Shown: piece by piece, positions 22,436 through 35,785 of the stretch
How positions within the stretch are numbered: position 1 is the first letter of the stretch
Layout: each line of letters begins with the position of its first letter
Assembly (NCBI GenBank): GCA_900239685.1
Contig: OENT01000054.1
Coordinates: 1 to 64,000, forward strand
DNA: 64,000 bases
Direction of reading: 5' to 3'
Source of the DNA: Rotaria macrura
Taxonomy: Eukaryota > Rotifera > Eurotatoria > Philodinida > Philodinidae
Made by a program: the position numbers and the translations under genes
Notes under the pieces: generated by a model
The model's database searches: none
What the model saw: the letters and a program-made list of their open reading frames with translations, nothing else
What the model was told of the DNA's origin: nothing

Positions 22436-23787
22436 AATGTCAAAGCGTTTATCAAGAAATGATCAACAACTGATGGCACAACCAATCAATTCACATGTTT
22501 ATACGAGTGACATTAGTTCATGACACAAGATTTCGATTTTCTAGTATTTTACTTCTTTTGGAAAAAAGAATGTAAATGATATTCATTGTTATAGTGCACA
22601 TGATTAGAAGTTCGAATATTTCATATGTCAGCATATGAGCGACAATAGACAGGTTCTGCTCGCCTCAAAAGGATGATATCATGTTCGTACGAATTTTCGA
22701 TCTTGAAAATCAATTTTCTATATTACGTGTGTGAAAATCCAATGTTTCAATAAAATTTCCGAATCTGAACAGTATGCGAGATCGTACAACGAAAACATTC
22801 GAAATTTCATACTAGTATTCATCCAACGAAGGTTCACTTGATCGAAAAAGAATTTAATAGTGGAAAAATTTTTTTGAATAGAATTAGAGTGCTCATCGAA
22901 TCTTTTCCTTTGTTCAAAAATACGCTGCTTTTTTCTATGTCGATATGATATGTCATGTGGTCGTAATGGATCGAAAATTTTCTCACACCATGGGAAGATG
23001 CCCGGTGGAACTTTCTAATGATCACATTTTACCAATTAGTATACTCAGTAGTCTGGATATAGTCTAAGAGTTCATCTTTCGATACAAAATATACGATAAT
23101 AGTATTATACGGTGGCAAAGATAGTTGTCACAAATATCTGCTAGTTATTAAAAAATATAAATAGTCACACTTCTAGTAAATATATACTGGCAGAGTATTA
23201 GACTACTGTCGATGAGAAAGTCTGTATGATTATTTCTTTGATTTGAACATTAAACGATCATATTATTTAAAGAATACAAAGTATTAGTTTTCATTTATTG
23301 AAAATCTTTAGATCACGTTCTCTATGCGAACATCGAAATCAAAATTTCTTAGAGTTCTACGCTTTTGTGTATGTCACTAGAGTTTTTCGTATCACAGTCT
23401 GTTAAGTACAAATGTGTGACACTTTCGACCGGACCAAGACAATATTTTTGTTGTCACTGTCAAGAGATACATAGCAACGAGATAATGCAGACAATGTATT
23501 GATACTGATCGTTCATCATCGACCTATGTATGCAGAAATCTTTGCTCGTTTTTGGATCGATTCATTTGCTAAACTGTTACAATATTAGACAAAACAGTCA
23601 CTGACGATTTTAAACTAATTGAGTCACAAAACAAAAGAGTCATTGCACTGTTCAAAACAAAAAAAGCAAAAAACATCAAAGTGACAGAAGACGTAATATG
23701 ACAATCATACACATTGAGCTAATTTTATACTGATACTTGACATAAAAAATAGATCACAAAAAACACAATCGAAAATCATAAAAATGT
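22436..23787. other. Intergenic region, no gene recognised
   Basis: AT-rich flank between the MULE-like element and the 3' end of the GPCR gene. A 63-codon open stretch (22834-23025, -) has no recognisable feature. The right end probably contains the 3' UTR of the GPCR transcript. Confidence 0.4.
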
Positions 23788-26700
23788 TTATACCGCCGCA
23801 TACGGTTTCCCATATGAATTATCTTCTTCGTCGTCATCATCAGCGTCAATATGTAACAAATTATTGTTTTCATCGTCAAAATGATTCGACCGAAAACCAT
23901 ATAAACGTTCTTTGGATGGTGTTTCACGTCCAGCAATCTTTACAATATGTTCTTCACCTTCATTTTCATCATCACCACTATCAATATCCCATAGACGTTG
24001 AGATAATGAACGATGCTCCATACGATATCGGCGATGCGCGTATGGATTGCGATGAGATGCAAATCCTGATTGTGGCAAAACTGAATGATATAAACTGTCA
24101 CCTGTGCGTGAGCGCACCGTTCGATAAGGATCCACAAGAAGGTATTGTTGTGGTTGTGGTGAATAGTAGGGTGGCGTTGTTGGTGGCGGTGGTGGTGGAG
24201 GATAAATATGCTGGTATGGATTTTGTGTATATCGGAGATCGGTACCGGAATACATTCGACGTGTTAATGGCACCGATGATGATGGGGATTTAACAAGTAA
24301 ACGCATTTGAACAGGTGTTGATGTTCGTGGACGTTCAGAATTACATAAGATTGGTATAATAGTTTCATCCCGACGTGGTGGAGGATAGACGGGATAGTAC
24401 ATTGATGACTGAGAGCGTGTATCAAAACTTGGATTTCTGTATAAGTCATTTCGACGAAGGACGTTTGTTGTTACGGCGGGTGTTACAAAATCTGAAGCAA
24501 TACTGCTTGATGTTGGCTAAAAAAAAACAAGAAAATGGCATAATTAATGAAGCTTATAAAAATAAATCGTAGAATTCATAGGAAAGAACAATCGTTAAAA
24601 GTATGCAAGAAGGAGAAAGAAAAATGGCCTTTATCGATTGAATGCTTTTTCTATATTTGTAAACTTGAAGGTTGTAGCTGAGCATGGCTCCACACTTTTG
24701 TGATCGAGTCACTTCTGTTGTTTTTTTTTGAATATTCTACTCCGTAATTGAACATGAGTAAACGATAGGCAACGACCGATAATTGACATCCAACAAATAA
24801 AACCGCATTGTCTTCGGTTGTATAGAAAAGCAAATAGTTTAGAATTCAATAGATGCTTTTTCTTTTTTTCTGAAATCTTATAAATTGCGCTCTAAATCTA
24901 ATTTTGCCTGTCGATGTTAGAAATCGAGTAGAACCCAACATTATTGTCGAATATTATTATTATAGATACGAACATTCCTTTTTTCTGAGTAAATAAATCA
25001 ATAGCCATCGTCTTTTTACGGTCTATCTTCTCTACGTCGTTCCTTCATCATAATTTTCCTTAAATATAAGCCATTTCTTACTTGTTATTTCGATAAATAG
25101 TTCCATCATGAGCAAATCGATTTTTAATCCTATGGTTATATATGCCTGCATAGCGAAGTGAAAACTAGAAAATCAAGCTATTTTGAAGCATCGAAATCTT
25201 ATTCTATGTTGAGCCGATACTTTGCATGAGATGTTTCATAGTCGCATACGGACCCAGATAGTTCTTACTCGTATGTATTCCTTACCGAATCATGTTTCAG
25301 TATACTGGATACAACTGACTTCTTTTTGTATGAGTAAAATATTCGAAAACTCTAACTTACATGTCGTTGTAATGGAGCAATAGGTGTCTGTAGTCGCTGT
25401 TCGTTTTGATTGTTTATATCAGATTTAGATTTGTTAACTTTAACGTCATGCGTAGTCGATCCAAATCTATTATTATTCGACAGCGATGTTGAATTGTTTT
25501 GTTCTTCGTAGATTAATTTATCAAGTTTTTCAATAGGTGTTATTTTATCTTTCGTTGTTAGTTTAAACGGTCCTTTTGGTGTTTTTGTTATTGGTAGTAA
25601 TGTTACACTATTACCTATTTCATATGATAATTCACTTCCATTGGATACTATTGGTTGTTCTTTTCCGTCAAAATTTGATTTTTGATTTGACGAATGATTT
25701 CCTTCGAGCAGTAATTCCTGATCATTTACATCATTTGTAGATGCTAGTTTGTTACTATACAATGTTGTTGGTTGTACAATTACCTTCGTTTTATAATCTT
25801 CTGTGTCATTCATTTTGAATTTAGCGTAATAATATATTTGAGGAAGTATTATAAATAATAAACATATTGTTGCTATCGAAAACATACTTATAATATGTGC
25901 TGGAAATATAAAAAATGGATTTGTAAAATAATACATAAATGACCATGATAACCAAACAAGATCGATAAAAATGAATGCAAACATGTTTAAAAATGTTAAA
26001 ATTGAATTGCTACCATTGATTGATACTGATTTATCTTTACCATTTTCAGTTCGATTTCTATGACAATTTCGATAGAAAAATAAACATGTTGAAATGATTG
26101 TACAAGAAAAAAGTTCCAGCATTGTATAAGTGTATGTTGCATAAAAGCGATAATCGACATTACAACGATTTGAACATGGTCTCACGTGTGCAGATGATAG
26201 CATAGGTTTTTGGAAATGAAATTGAAATTTAGGAATTGTAGCTGATGATATTAATGTATTCATTTTTTGATGTTGACAACTACGTGGAATCGTAAAGTAC
26301 CACCACAAAATACCAATCGGTATTTGTATAAATACAAGTAATAAATAAAATAATAAAGATGTCAATTGTTTTGTTCTTTTTGATAAGATTCTTGAACCTA
26401 GCCATTGCATTATATAACGACATAATAATGATGAAAATAATAATGCATATGCTATTTGTGATAAAAATTCTCTTACACCACACAATAATTCATTAGCACG
26501 TATTAAAAAAATGATTATGATAACATATATAAAACAGACACTAAAACACATAAATAAATTTATTAATAAATAATGACCATTCAATCGACGATATGATAAA
26601 CATAAGAATAAAAATGATATTATTATTGTACAAAGTATACCAAATAGACACAGAATAAATATTGGAAGTATCCATGCATCGTGTAACGCAAGAAAGGGTA

Positions 26701-26794
26701 ATGATAAGGAATGATTCTCAATATCGTTGGCATGGGAATCTAATGAATAATGAGGATTATTCGTTTGTAGTATTGGAGTATGAACCGTTGACAT
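23788..26794 (-). CDS. Class C seven-transmembrane receptor (GPRC5/BOSS-like)
   Basis: Two coding exons, 26794-25361 and 24516-23788, joined in phase 0 across an 844-nt intron, give about 720 residues. The N-terminus is short (about 40 residues). Seven hydrophobic helices follow, including WILPIFILCLFGILC, HYLLINLFMCFSVCFIYVII, AYALLFSSLLCRYIM, LLFYLLLVFIQIPIGILWWY, MLELFSCTIISTCLFF, FLNMFAFIFIDLVWLSW and IISMFSIATICLLFIILPQI. The short ectodomain and the helix 6/7 pattern recall GPRC5 and bride-of-sevenless receptors. The cytoplasmic tail is very long (about 370 residues), with a PPPPPPPTTPPYY tract, acidic runs (DIDSGDDENEGEE, DADDDDEED) and Tyr-rich stretches. An acceptor (ctttag) just upstream of the ATG suggests a spliced 5' UTR. 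The ligand is unknown and the subfamily tentative. Confidence 0.75.
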
Positions 26795-27604
26795 TGTTGT
26801 ATTCGTTTAGCTAAAGAAAAGACAAAGAAGATTAATGTCGATTATTCCATGCCAAGATTTGATTACAAGGTCGTAAGGTATCGAGTTCAGTCTATGCAAC
26901 AACGCAGATAGAGTGCATACATCCTTCCGCTGAGTTTCATAACACTTCCGTAGCTTTTGTTATGATTTATTAGTAAAAACTAAAACAGCTGCCTGGTGCC
27001 AAATGAACTACGTTGATCAAGGTTTCGATAGCAATAAAAAGCTTTTTATTTTCTTTTGAAACTCTATTTAAACAGTAATATCGAGTTTCAACACAGAAGT
27101 TATGAGTGAAAACGTTTTCTTAGTCTCAGCTGTGTCTCTAGAGCCGTTCAGAATACTTACCATAAATCAATCTAACTTCTTTATATATAACTATATTTAT
27201 ATGTCTGTAAGAATAGAGTAATAAATATCAAAATGGCATTCGGAAGTAAGAGACTTTTTCTACTGGGACACGTACTATTACGCAAATACAATATGTGATA
27301 GATAGCCTTAAGAGGTTGAAACAACATAAGAGTTTATTGAACGGAAATTTCAATCTGTAACCGCGGAGGAAAATAAATATTACTTTTCTTTTCCAATCTT
27401 ACTTCAATTTTTTATAGATATTTATATTAATATTCATTACTTTCTTTTCACTTTGTTGTCTTTTGTATACCATATTTTAATGAAAGAGGACAGGAAAGAA
27501 AGGAAAAGTACAGATGTATGACAAGCCTAGCGGCGTAATGAATTGTGAGGTGGCAGTAAAGAAAAGAATAAAGCCAGCCCTCAAGAGCTTTCTACCTGTG
27601 CAAG

Positions 27605-27640
27605 CATATACATATATATATATATATATATATGTATACG
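27605..27640. repeat. AT-rich microsatellite
   Basis: A pure (AT)n core of about 10-11 units flanked by cata/gtata variants. Confidence 0.9.
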
Positions 27641-28008
27641 CATACACGTATGTTGCTCAACGAACCCATTACTATTACTCATAGCATCATCTTTGAATGG
27701 GACTAATGGCATCGACAATAGTTTGCATCTATGATGTATTGCTGTTATTACATGATCATCTTCGGCTTTGATTTTTATGTGTCGTGTTCGCTACGTTGAT
27801 AACCTCTTTAATTTTTCGTATACGTGTATTGTCTTGTTTAGAAAAGAAAACCACTAATTATTCCAGGTCTCCATCTTACATTCATGCAGAATGAATAAAA
27901 GTTAGGGTGTTGTTCGATACGGTTCATTGTGTTCATCGTGCACATCGATGAGCGCATGTGTACGCTCGTGCATCTGTCTGTCTACTATTATGAGTTCTCT
28001 CCTTCTTT

Positions 28009-28033
28009 TGCACACACACACACACACGCACAC
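28009..28033. repeat. CA microsatellite
   Basis: About 11-12 CA units with one cg interruption. Confidence 0.9.
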
Positions 28034-28222
28034 ATTCATCCACTTTTTCTCATTTTGTTGCATGAAATCAAATGTTCCCTTCGTAATTGTGTCGTATATA
28101 TTTCAAGGTGGGCTTCATTAAAAATAGTTGTTGTAACTCTGTATGAATAACTAGGCGTTCATTAGTGTCTATTGAACTTATCATGATTCATTTGACAGTA
28201 CGGTATATGCGTGTCGACACGT

Positions 28223-28273
28223 CGATATATATATGTATACATATACATATATGTATATATATACACATATATC
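28223..28273. repeat. Imperfect AT/ATGT microsatellite
   Basis: Alternating purine-pyrimidine tract of atat, gtat and acat units, self-complementary over most of its length. Confidence 0.85.
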
Positions 28274-31200
28274 TATACCAATTGTCGATATTATATCTCA
28301 ACATATTCATATGGTGAGAAAATGAGTCAATCGTGTTGACTTCTGTATTTGACATTGTCTATATGGGAGTAGACATAAGATGACTTATGGATGTGCAACA
28401 GCATCCGAACTCAATATTAGACTAAATGAATGACAATAGAAAGTATTTCATTCGAATATAATTGATATCGTCTGTCCTTGAGCAGTAGATGAAAAGACAC
28501 TTGAAAATAGTGAGATTTCTTAAAGCAAAAAAAATATGTAGGGACGCAAAGTTTGCTCTTACATTTTATACTATAATCATTCTCAATCGAATTAAAAAGA
28601 AAGTTTTTAACCACTCTACTGATTGAATAGACACTTGAAGATCACATTTCAAAAGAAAAACAAATACTAACATACTTGATAATTGCTAGTAATTTACAAA
28701 TCGAAATATTTAATTGATATGCTGTCATTCACCGTATGATTATTGTTTCGAGATTTCAGTTTCACCAATCAAAAAGACTCGGTTCATTTCTTATCTTACA
28801 AATGAAAATATAACAAATCTCAAGCTAAATTACAATGGGGTTATATATCGCATTAAATAAACGTCCTTCTAGCAATCATAAGTGTGTGTATTACCACGTT
28901 TGCACACACGTACACCTATTAACATAATCTCGCTTCAAATAGATACAATGTGCATACATTTGTATGTGTTCATGTCTTCATGTGTCACGGTCATCATCTG
29001 CTCTTCACACAAAAAAAATCTTGGCGATCATATTTTTATCCGCCATTACATAGTTCATACATACATATACTTTACGAATTCCTTTCCATAGTTGATGATG
29101 TCTTTCTTTTTCTTTCTTCAATCAATGTGTCTCACATGACTTATGATTACCAGTGCATATATCAGAAAGCATAACATAAGTTAATTTGTCTATCAAATTA
29201 TCATGTTTCCTCGATTAAAAGGAATAGGTTGCATGAAGAAAAAGCAAGATAAATAAGCTGGTGTACGATCATACCTGATGAAAATAATTATCTCTTCAAT
29301 AGATTTTTTCGAAGAAATTTTGAAGATGCCGAGAGACGAACAAACTGACAGATTGAAACATGCATCCATACACTAAGCATGCACGAATATGTATGTAATA
29401 ATCATCATCATTCATGGATGATGATAAGAGAAAGAGGACCAGCAGTGAGAGTAGTAAAAGAAGAAAAGGAAGAAAGAAAAAGCAAAAGAACGACAATGTG
29501 AAGACGCACACAAGAAGAGAGCAGAAAAAAAACATGAAGACTGCGGCTTTTTTTTCTTGGAAGCTACAAATTTTGCGGTTTATTTGAGAAGGAGAAGAAA
29601 AAAATGAAGACGAGAGCGAGAGCAAGCAAAGTTGTGCTCATGGGCTGACACTCACAATACTAAAAGAAAGCATAGGAGTGAATGACTGTGTCTGTAAAGC
29701 ATGCCAAGTAGAGAATTAAGAGGAAAAAAAGGAAACTACTACAACATTTGTCAAACTATAGAGAAACAAAGAGGCACAGACAGAAGAAAAAACGTAAGAA
29801 TCTATGGCAGAGAATTCTATGACCACATAAAAATATTTTGAATTATTATCATCCAATAACAAAGAAGGTCACTGTCAAGCAATCTAAGCTTCAAGATGCT
29901 ACTGTTTGTCTCTTACTTTTCTCTTTAATAATACGACTAACAAGCAAACATTCAACTATATAGTGTCATGAGTAATAAAAATAATCATAGCAACAAATAA
30001 ATAAAAACAGATAGAACAGATGCGCAAATCATGTTGATTTATAATCAATGACATCGAATCAATCAATTTATTCGATAAGATGATTATAGTAGAGACGTAT
30101 GTTTTTGTTTTTACTGACGAGTCAAGACATTTAGAAAAAAAAATGAATTAATTCATAAAATTTGAAAGTATTCTGTTTATTTGATTTGTAGTTTAGATTT
30201 TAAAATGTGATTATTTTGACACATGAACTGCATACACATAGTATAGACCAGTAAAAATTGATGATTATTTTTATTTTATTGTTCAAAAGCAAAACATCGA
30301 AAAAGAAGATGAGCATGAACAAATGCATTTGTTATTGTGTTTACACTCAAAGAAAATGGCAAAGTAGTTCACATCTAATTTATTCATAATGACAAAGACT
30401 ATTGAGATATTCAACTTATTTCATTGTTCAAACGAAACAAAAAAAACTAGAAATACTAATTAGATCCAATGTATACATACACGAGACGACAATTCATTCT
30501 AATCCTAAGTAAAAAAGAAAATTTCAATAAGCATTAAGATTATAATCATCGTCATCATATGGATTGTCCAGAGGGGTAATGACATTTTTTTTTGTAGTGG
30601 CATGAACGATTATAGTCATTCTAACCATACACTTATTCATTTACGCATTATCATTCTATTGAGCAATCAAGTACAATTAGATTGTTCTATATGCATGAGC
30701 ACGCGGCATAACAAAATTTTCATGACTGTCTAATATGATAGATTGGCAAAGTATCCACGAAGAGCAATTTAAAGTCATCATCATATGTCTGCAGCTCAAT
30801 ACAATTACATCAGCTAAAAAATCAGGAATCCTAGAACTAATGCATATTGAATGTAAATAGATGCGTGGACAATGTTGACGAATGGTTTTGCTTTAGAAAA
30901 ATACTGATTTCAAATTATTCCGCTAATCCAACTGCATAATGATTCCTATTCGTATTTGTTAATGATTTTATTCGGTTGTATGTAAACATTTGTGTAAAAA
31001 CTAATGTTGAAATGAAAGAGACGTTGAGATTATAATTATTTGATTGAAGCACTTCAACATGTTGAATGTGAATTAATCGTACTCATTAACATATTCTTAA
31101 CGTAATCTTTTCTTTCAATCGAATATTTGGCAAACATTCGAAAAATTGTCACAATGACAAAAACAACAAGTATGATTCGAAGAGCCTTGTTGAGTGTCTG

Positions 31201-31796
31201 TGATACCGTAAACATAGTCGAGAATACTTTGCGCTACACTTTTTCTAATCAATAGCAAATAAATATAAATATTTTGATACACAATTGAAACACTAATACC
31301 GGTATCTGATAGCGCGTCTAGAATTTTTCGTTTCTTTTGTATAAATTCAAACATTGATTGAACAACGAATATAATTTAGCTTGTTGTTTATTTGATAAAC
31401 ATAAGATGTATATGAAACCTTTACGCACAATAAAGTCGATGAATCATCGCATAAATCTCGTAAAGCCTCTTTATTGGTATTCCATTATATTGAACAATTA
31501 ATTCGGAAGTTTTTTCCTCTTTTTACTTAAACTCTTTATTATGTTTATAATATGAAACTAAGTATATCGTTATTGACCTATTAAAAATCTTCTTGTTGAA
31601 TGAATCTTATAAAGTAGTGATTTATTCTAAGACTTTGTTTGTTGAAGAAAATCGTTGTTTAATACAAAATAATCATTATTAATGTCGGATACTAAATATA
31701 AATAATTATGCTTTCTATGAATGTAAAAGAAGCAACTCCCATGAAGATCACCTATTATTCCCCTACGGCATTAGTGAATAAAGTAATATCATGCGT

Positions 31797-34700
31797 TCAT
31801 CTTTGCATATTCCCAAGTCCTATTTCTTCATTTGTTGTTCTACTATCAATATCCACTGAAGCGGATCGTTTTAATGAACTAGTCATATAGTAAAACTAAA
31901 AAATGAATAAATAAGAGCTACCAATCGAAAATTCAACATAAATTTCTCTTACAGCAATAATAGCAGTAAAAGTTCCCAGAATAGCACCGGCAAGAACATC
32001 CATACTATGATGACGATTATCTGTAATACGTGTAATTCCTTAAAAAGTAAATAGCAAACAAAGTTTAAGTTCGACATGACTAATATTCTCGACAATAAGT
32101 ATAACCGATATATGCAGCTAGAGCAAAACAACCCGTTTTTATAACATAGGGAAACAAACCAATATTACGATAATTCCAAAATTTATGAATATAAAGCTAA
32201 AATATTTCAAAAACACAGCAATAGATAATGCAATGATTTAAAAACGAAAAAGAACTTACAGCCAAAAAAATTAAACCACAGAAAGCTGTTGATGCATGAC
32301 CAGATGGAAATGATTGCCTAGTAAGGCAAAAAAAAAGGAATTAACATATGCGATAACTTTATCTAATGAAGTTATTCGTGAAAATTACTTATTCGAGAGA
32401 CTGAGTTTCTTGTTTGATGAGATTTAAATATGTTTATATGATGAAAAAGAAGATTCATCATGGAATTCAACTCTAAGCGTCTTTTATAGATAATCAGACA
32501 TTTCTTTTGCCATTATTATAATGGTAAAAGCTGTCAGTCTAATCCCTAAGGGTACTAGTATGTGAGAATACGATCTAAAGGCTGTCACTAATCAAAGACA
32601 GATTGTTTTGTTCTATCTATTTTAGGACATATAAGTTCATCAACACTCTATTTAATCATTTACAAGTAAAGTAAACATGTAACTCATACTTAAAGTCAAG
32701 ATATTATCGATGTACGTTGTCCATGAACGGAAGAGTTGAAAACTTCTAATCTATATTTAGTGGTACGTCTTGTACTTCGTGTTTAACACAGCGCCTAATA
32801 TTCAATGTCGTGCATTGCACTAGCATCAGCAAATGTTGAAAAAATAGTAAGTAATCGAGTATTTAACATCATCAAATAGCAATAGCAATTATACATAGAA
32901 TTGTATTAACAAGGTTGCAATGGTTCGTTTCTAAAAATAAGTCGATATAAGTAGTGCTTCATGAGCGCTGAAAATATTTTACAGATCAATATCTGACTAT
33001 GTGAATGTTTGACATAGTATTGGACCATTGAACAAACTTTACTTGTTTTGTTTTTGGTTAGATGCTTTTTTTTTGAATATGAAGAGTTACCAATAGAAAA
33101 TATGTCGTAAATTCTAAGCCTCGAAGGCAACTAGTTTACATGTACAGCAAATATGATCCTTACAATACACGATTCAAAGAAGCTTTACATGCTAAGTACG
33201 ACAGAGTTTTGAATTACATATTATCTGATCATATCTTCTAGTTGAATACTGGTGATATAAACGAAACAATGATGAACATCAAAAATCTCCAAACTATACT
33301 TTGACTAATTCTTTTTTCATGTAACATTTAATTCATGGATGCATTTCTTAAGACGTCTTGCATTTAAGTGTCGAAAGACGTGAAAAATTTTTATTTCGTG
33401 TTTCTTTCTTTTTCGAATGATTCTGAATAAAAGAAATGATGTTTAGCTATGATATTTAAAACATCATGTGGAGTATAGAGAAAAAGCAAACATACAATGT
33501 AACTAACTGTTTTGAAATTTTTAATAATTTTCTTGCGGGATAGATTTTGTCTTGGAAGTTTCTATTCAAAACATTCTACCATACATCATTGATGAGCCGA
33601 ACAATACGTAGATAAGGCATATTCATCATTGAAAACGAATAAAACCTAACCTGTTATAGATATAAAGAATCTCTCTCGATCTGCGTTTTATCTAATGAGC
33701 ATCGATAACGATTTATTTGAAACTTTACTGTGAATCCTACGACGTCTCCAAACAGATACAAGAATAAAAAAAATGATTTTCCCCTAGATTATTTCTAAGT
33801 ATATACATCATTTTTAAACGTTAATTTAAATCAAACTAGACCTATTTGCTGAAGAAATTCTTATTTTTTGTGTTATTAGTTATTATGAAATCTAAACCTC
33901 TAATCAATAATGCATCGAATCTTTTCTAAAAAGCAATCATTACGTTTAAATCTACATGGAGCATTTCGATGAGATCAATACAGATAAATATACGATATGT
34001 AAAACTATCATTGCACTTAATAATATTGAACATGAATAATTACTAATGAAAGCATTGAATCTAATCGAAATATTCCTTTAGAAAACTTACCGAATATCAT
34101 ATGCTCCATCTTTTTCTTTGACAGCAGTACTTGATTCTCCAATGCATGTATAATTGACGATCCATTGATTGGCATCGATACAAAAATCTCGGTATGTATA
34201 TTTGTTAAAACATGAAGGAATAAAATGTGGCCGAAGACGACCAACGGAAACTTTGCCAACATTCGTTAAAAATGAATTAACACCATGAGCAAATACAAAT
34301 ACACCTATTGTCAAAACAGAGAGAGAAACCTGAACGCTAATGTAAATGTTCTCACTAATCACAGAACTGTCGGTTACATATGATGACATCTCTATGTGGG
34401 TATATCCTGTCATGATCACTGTAGTAGAAAACGGAGGCTGCCATTACTCATATCTATGATAAACCATTTCTAAGACATTCGTTTTTATTCGTTTCTAAAT
34501 AAGTATTAACATCTATCTTATTAGTTTGAATACCTTAATTACTAGTAAATTATGACAAACAAAAACCTACCAATTGTGATATAGAGATTTCCAACGAATT
34601 GTGGAATTTTACAAATATTTGAACAAATGCGAATTTTGTAATTAGCACGTAGTATCTTTGTACTTGAAAAATAACACCAACGTGCACTTTCCGAAAGAAT

Positions 34701-35661
34701 TATCTACATGAATCAGAATAGTAAAACGAACAACAACATGTCTAGTTGAATGATGATAATATTTACAATAATTAATGGTATTATAACTGCACATAGAAAA
34801 AGAAGCCATGTTGGAAAAACATTTTCCAATGGTTTCACATGATATAAACTTAAATCTGAGCATAGAAAAGGTCGTCGAACAGGTTTAACAATATATTTGA
34901 ATATTAACCATGTTGAAAATACTAGGTAAGATTAAAAAAAAGAAGAAAATTAACGAAGAACAAAGAGAATCAAATTTACCGAGTAGAATTGAACAACCAT
35001 CGAAAACTAGTTTTAACAATGAAATTTCTTTCGATTTAGATTGGCGACTAAAAGATTAAAAAAAACATACATAAAAAATATGACTTCTCTCCTAATTTAT
35101 TTCGGACGATGTTCTCTTTTTGATTGTGATCAGTGCTGATTTCAACAACATCGGATGTGAATTTACAACCGAAAAGATCTAATTTGTCAGACTTCTAATT
35201 TTCTTACCGTCTCAGTTTTCTATCGCATTCGACATGATCGTCATTGTCCTTGTGAACAAGAAAACACCTGTATTCATTCTCTGTGATTCTTTTCTGTACT
35301 GAAAACTCTTACAAGTTCGTAGTCCTCAAATATGATAGCCAATGGAGATTTTCAAATTATCAAAAGAAAATAAAGTTTTCTAATTTACTACAAATAGAAA
35401 CGATCACAAATTCATCGGCTGATATTCTGATCGGCGAAAGTTCACACTCGATGAAAATGGAATTTCCATGCATCCTACCATGTTTTCATACGAATGCGTG
35501 TCCTTCTTGCGATGTAAATATTCATACTGCTTTAATAGAAAGAAAAGGTACCTTTGTACAGGCACCATTGATTTTTGAGGCCATCGAATGGCTGTCGTCG
35601 GATCATCACGATGTTGCAGTTCAGTTGAAGACGACAAACAATGCAATGAATTATTATTCAT
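31797..35661 (-). CDS. Lipid phosphate phosphatase (PAP2/PLPP family), gene A
   Basis: Membrane enzymes of this family dephosphorylate phosphatidate, lysophosphatidate and similar lipids. Nine exons: 35661-35552, 35047-34980, 34921-34767, 34703-34571, 34418-34091, 32317-32260, 32196-32106, 32038-31953, 31895-31797. Phases agree throughout, for about 375 residues. Motif C1 (KX6RP) is KVSVGRLRP within TNVGKVSVGRLRPHF, C2 is QSFPSGHAS, and C3 is TRITDNRHHSMDV, with the catalytic His residues kept and the usual Ser of C3 replaced by Thr. The first luminal loop has PVRRPFLCSDLS, and NYTCIGE is typical of LPPs. Membrane helices flank each block. Intron 5 is long (1773 nt). The start lies only 124 bp from the stop of gene B on the same strand, so the two look like a tandem duplication. 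Confidence 0.9.
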
Positions 35662-35785
35662 AATAAACAAGAAGTTTTCTTTTTATTAATTTAAGTATCA
35701 ATCTATAAAGTCGAAAAATATCATCTTTATTACGTGAACTGGAGCAATAAAATGTGATGAAACATTGAATAGACAAGATTTTATA

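Larger units (their letters stand above)
26795..30523. other. Gene-poor region with microsatellites
   Basis: Nearly 3.7 kb without a recognisable exon. It contains AT and CA microsatellites and long purine/pyrimidine-biased tracts (29400-29650). The latter yield a misleading minus-strand ORF (29296-29625) of Phe/Leu/Ser runs. The left end may include 5' UTR sequence of the GPCR gene. Confidence 0.5.

Noticed and set aside
23784-24293. 169-codon plus-strand ORF rich in Val and His
   Set aside because: Antisense to the Pro-rich, acidic tail of the GPCR.
28000-28280. Possible telomeric or CRISPR-like array
   Set aside because: Only CA/AT microsatellites; no spaced direct repeats and no telomere-type G-rich unit.
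29296-29625. 109-codon minus-strand ORF with Phe/Leu/Ser runs
   Set aside because: Purine-rich low-complexity DNA; hydrophobic runs are composition artefacts and there is no splice or start context.
35283-35663. 126-codon plus-strand ORF
   Set aside because: Antisense to the first exon and intron of PLPP gene A.
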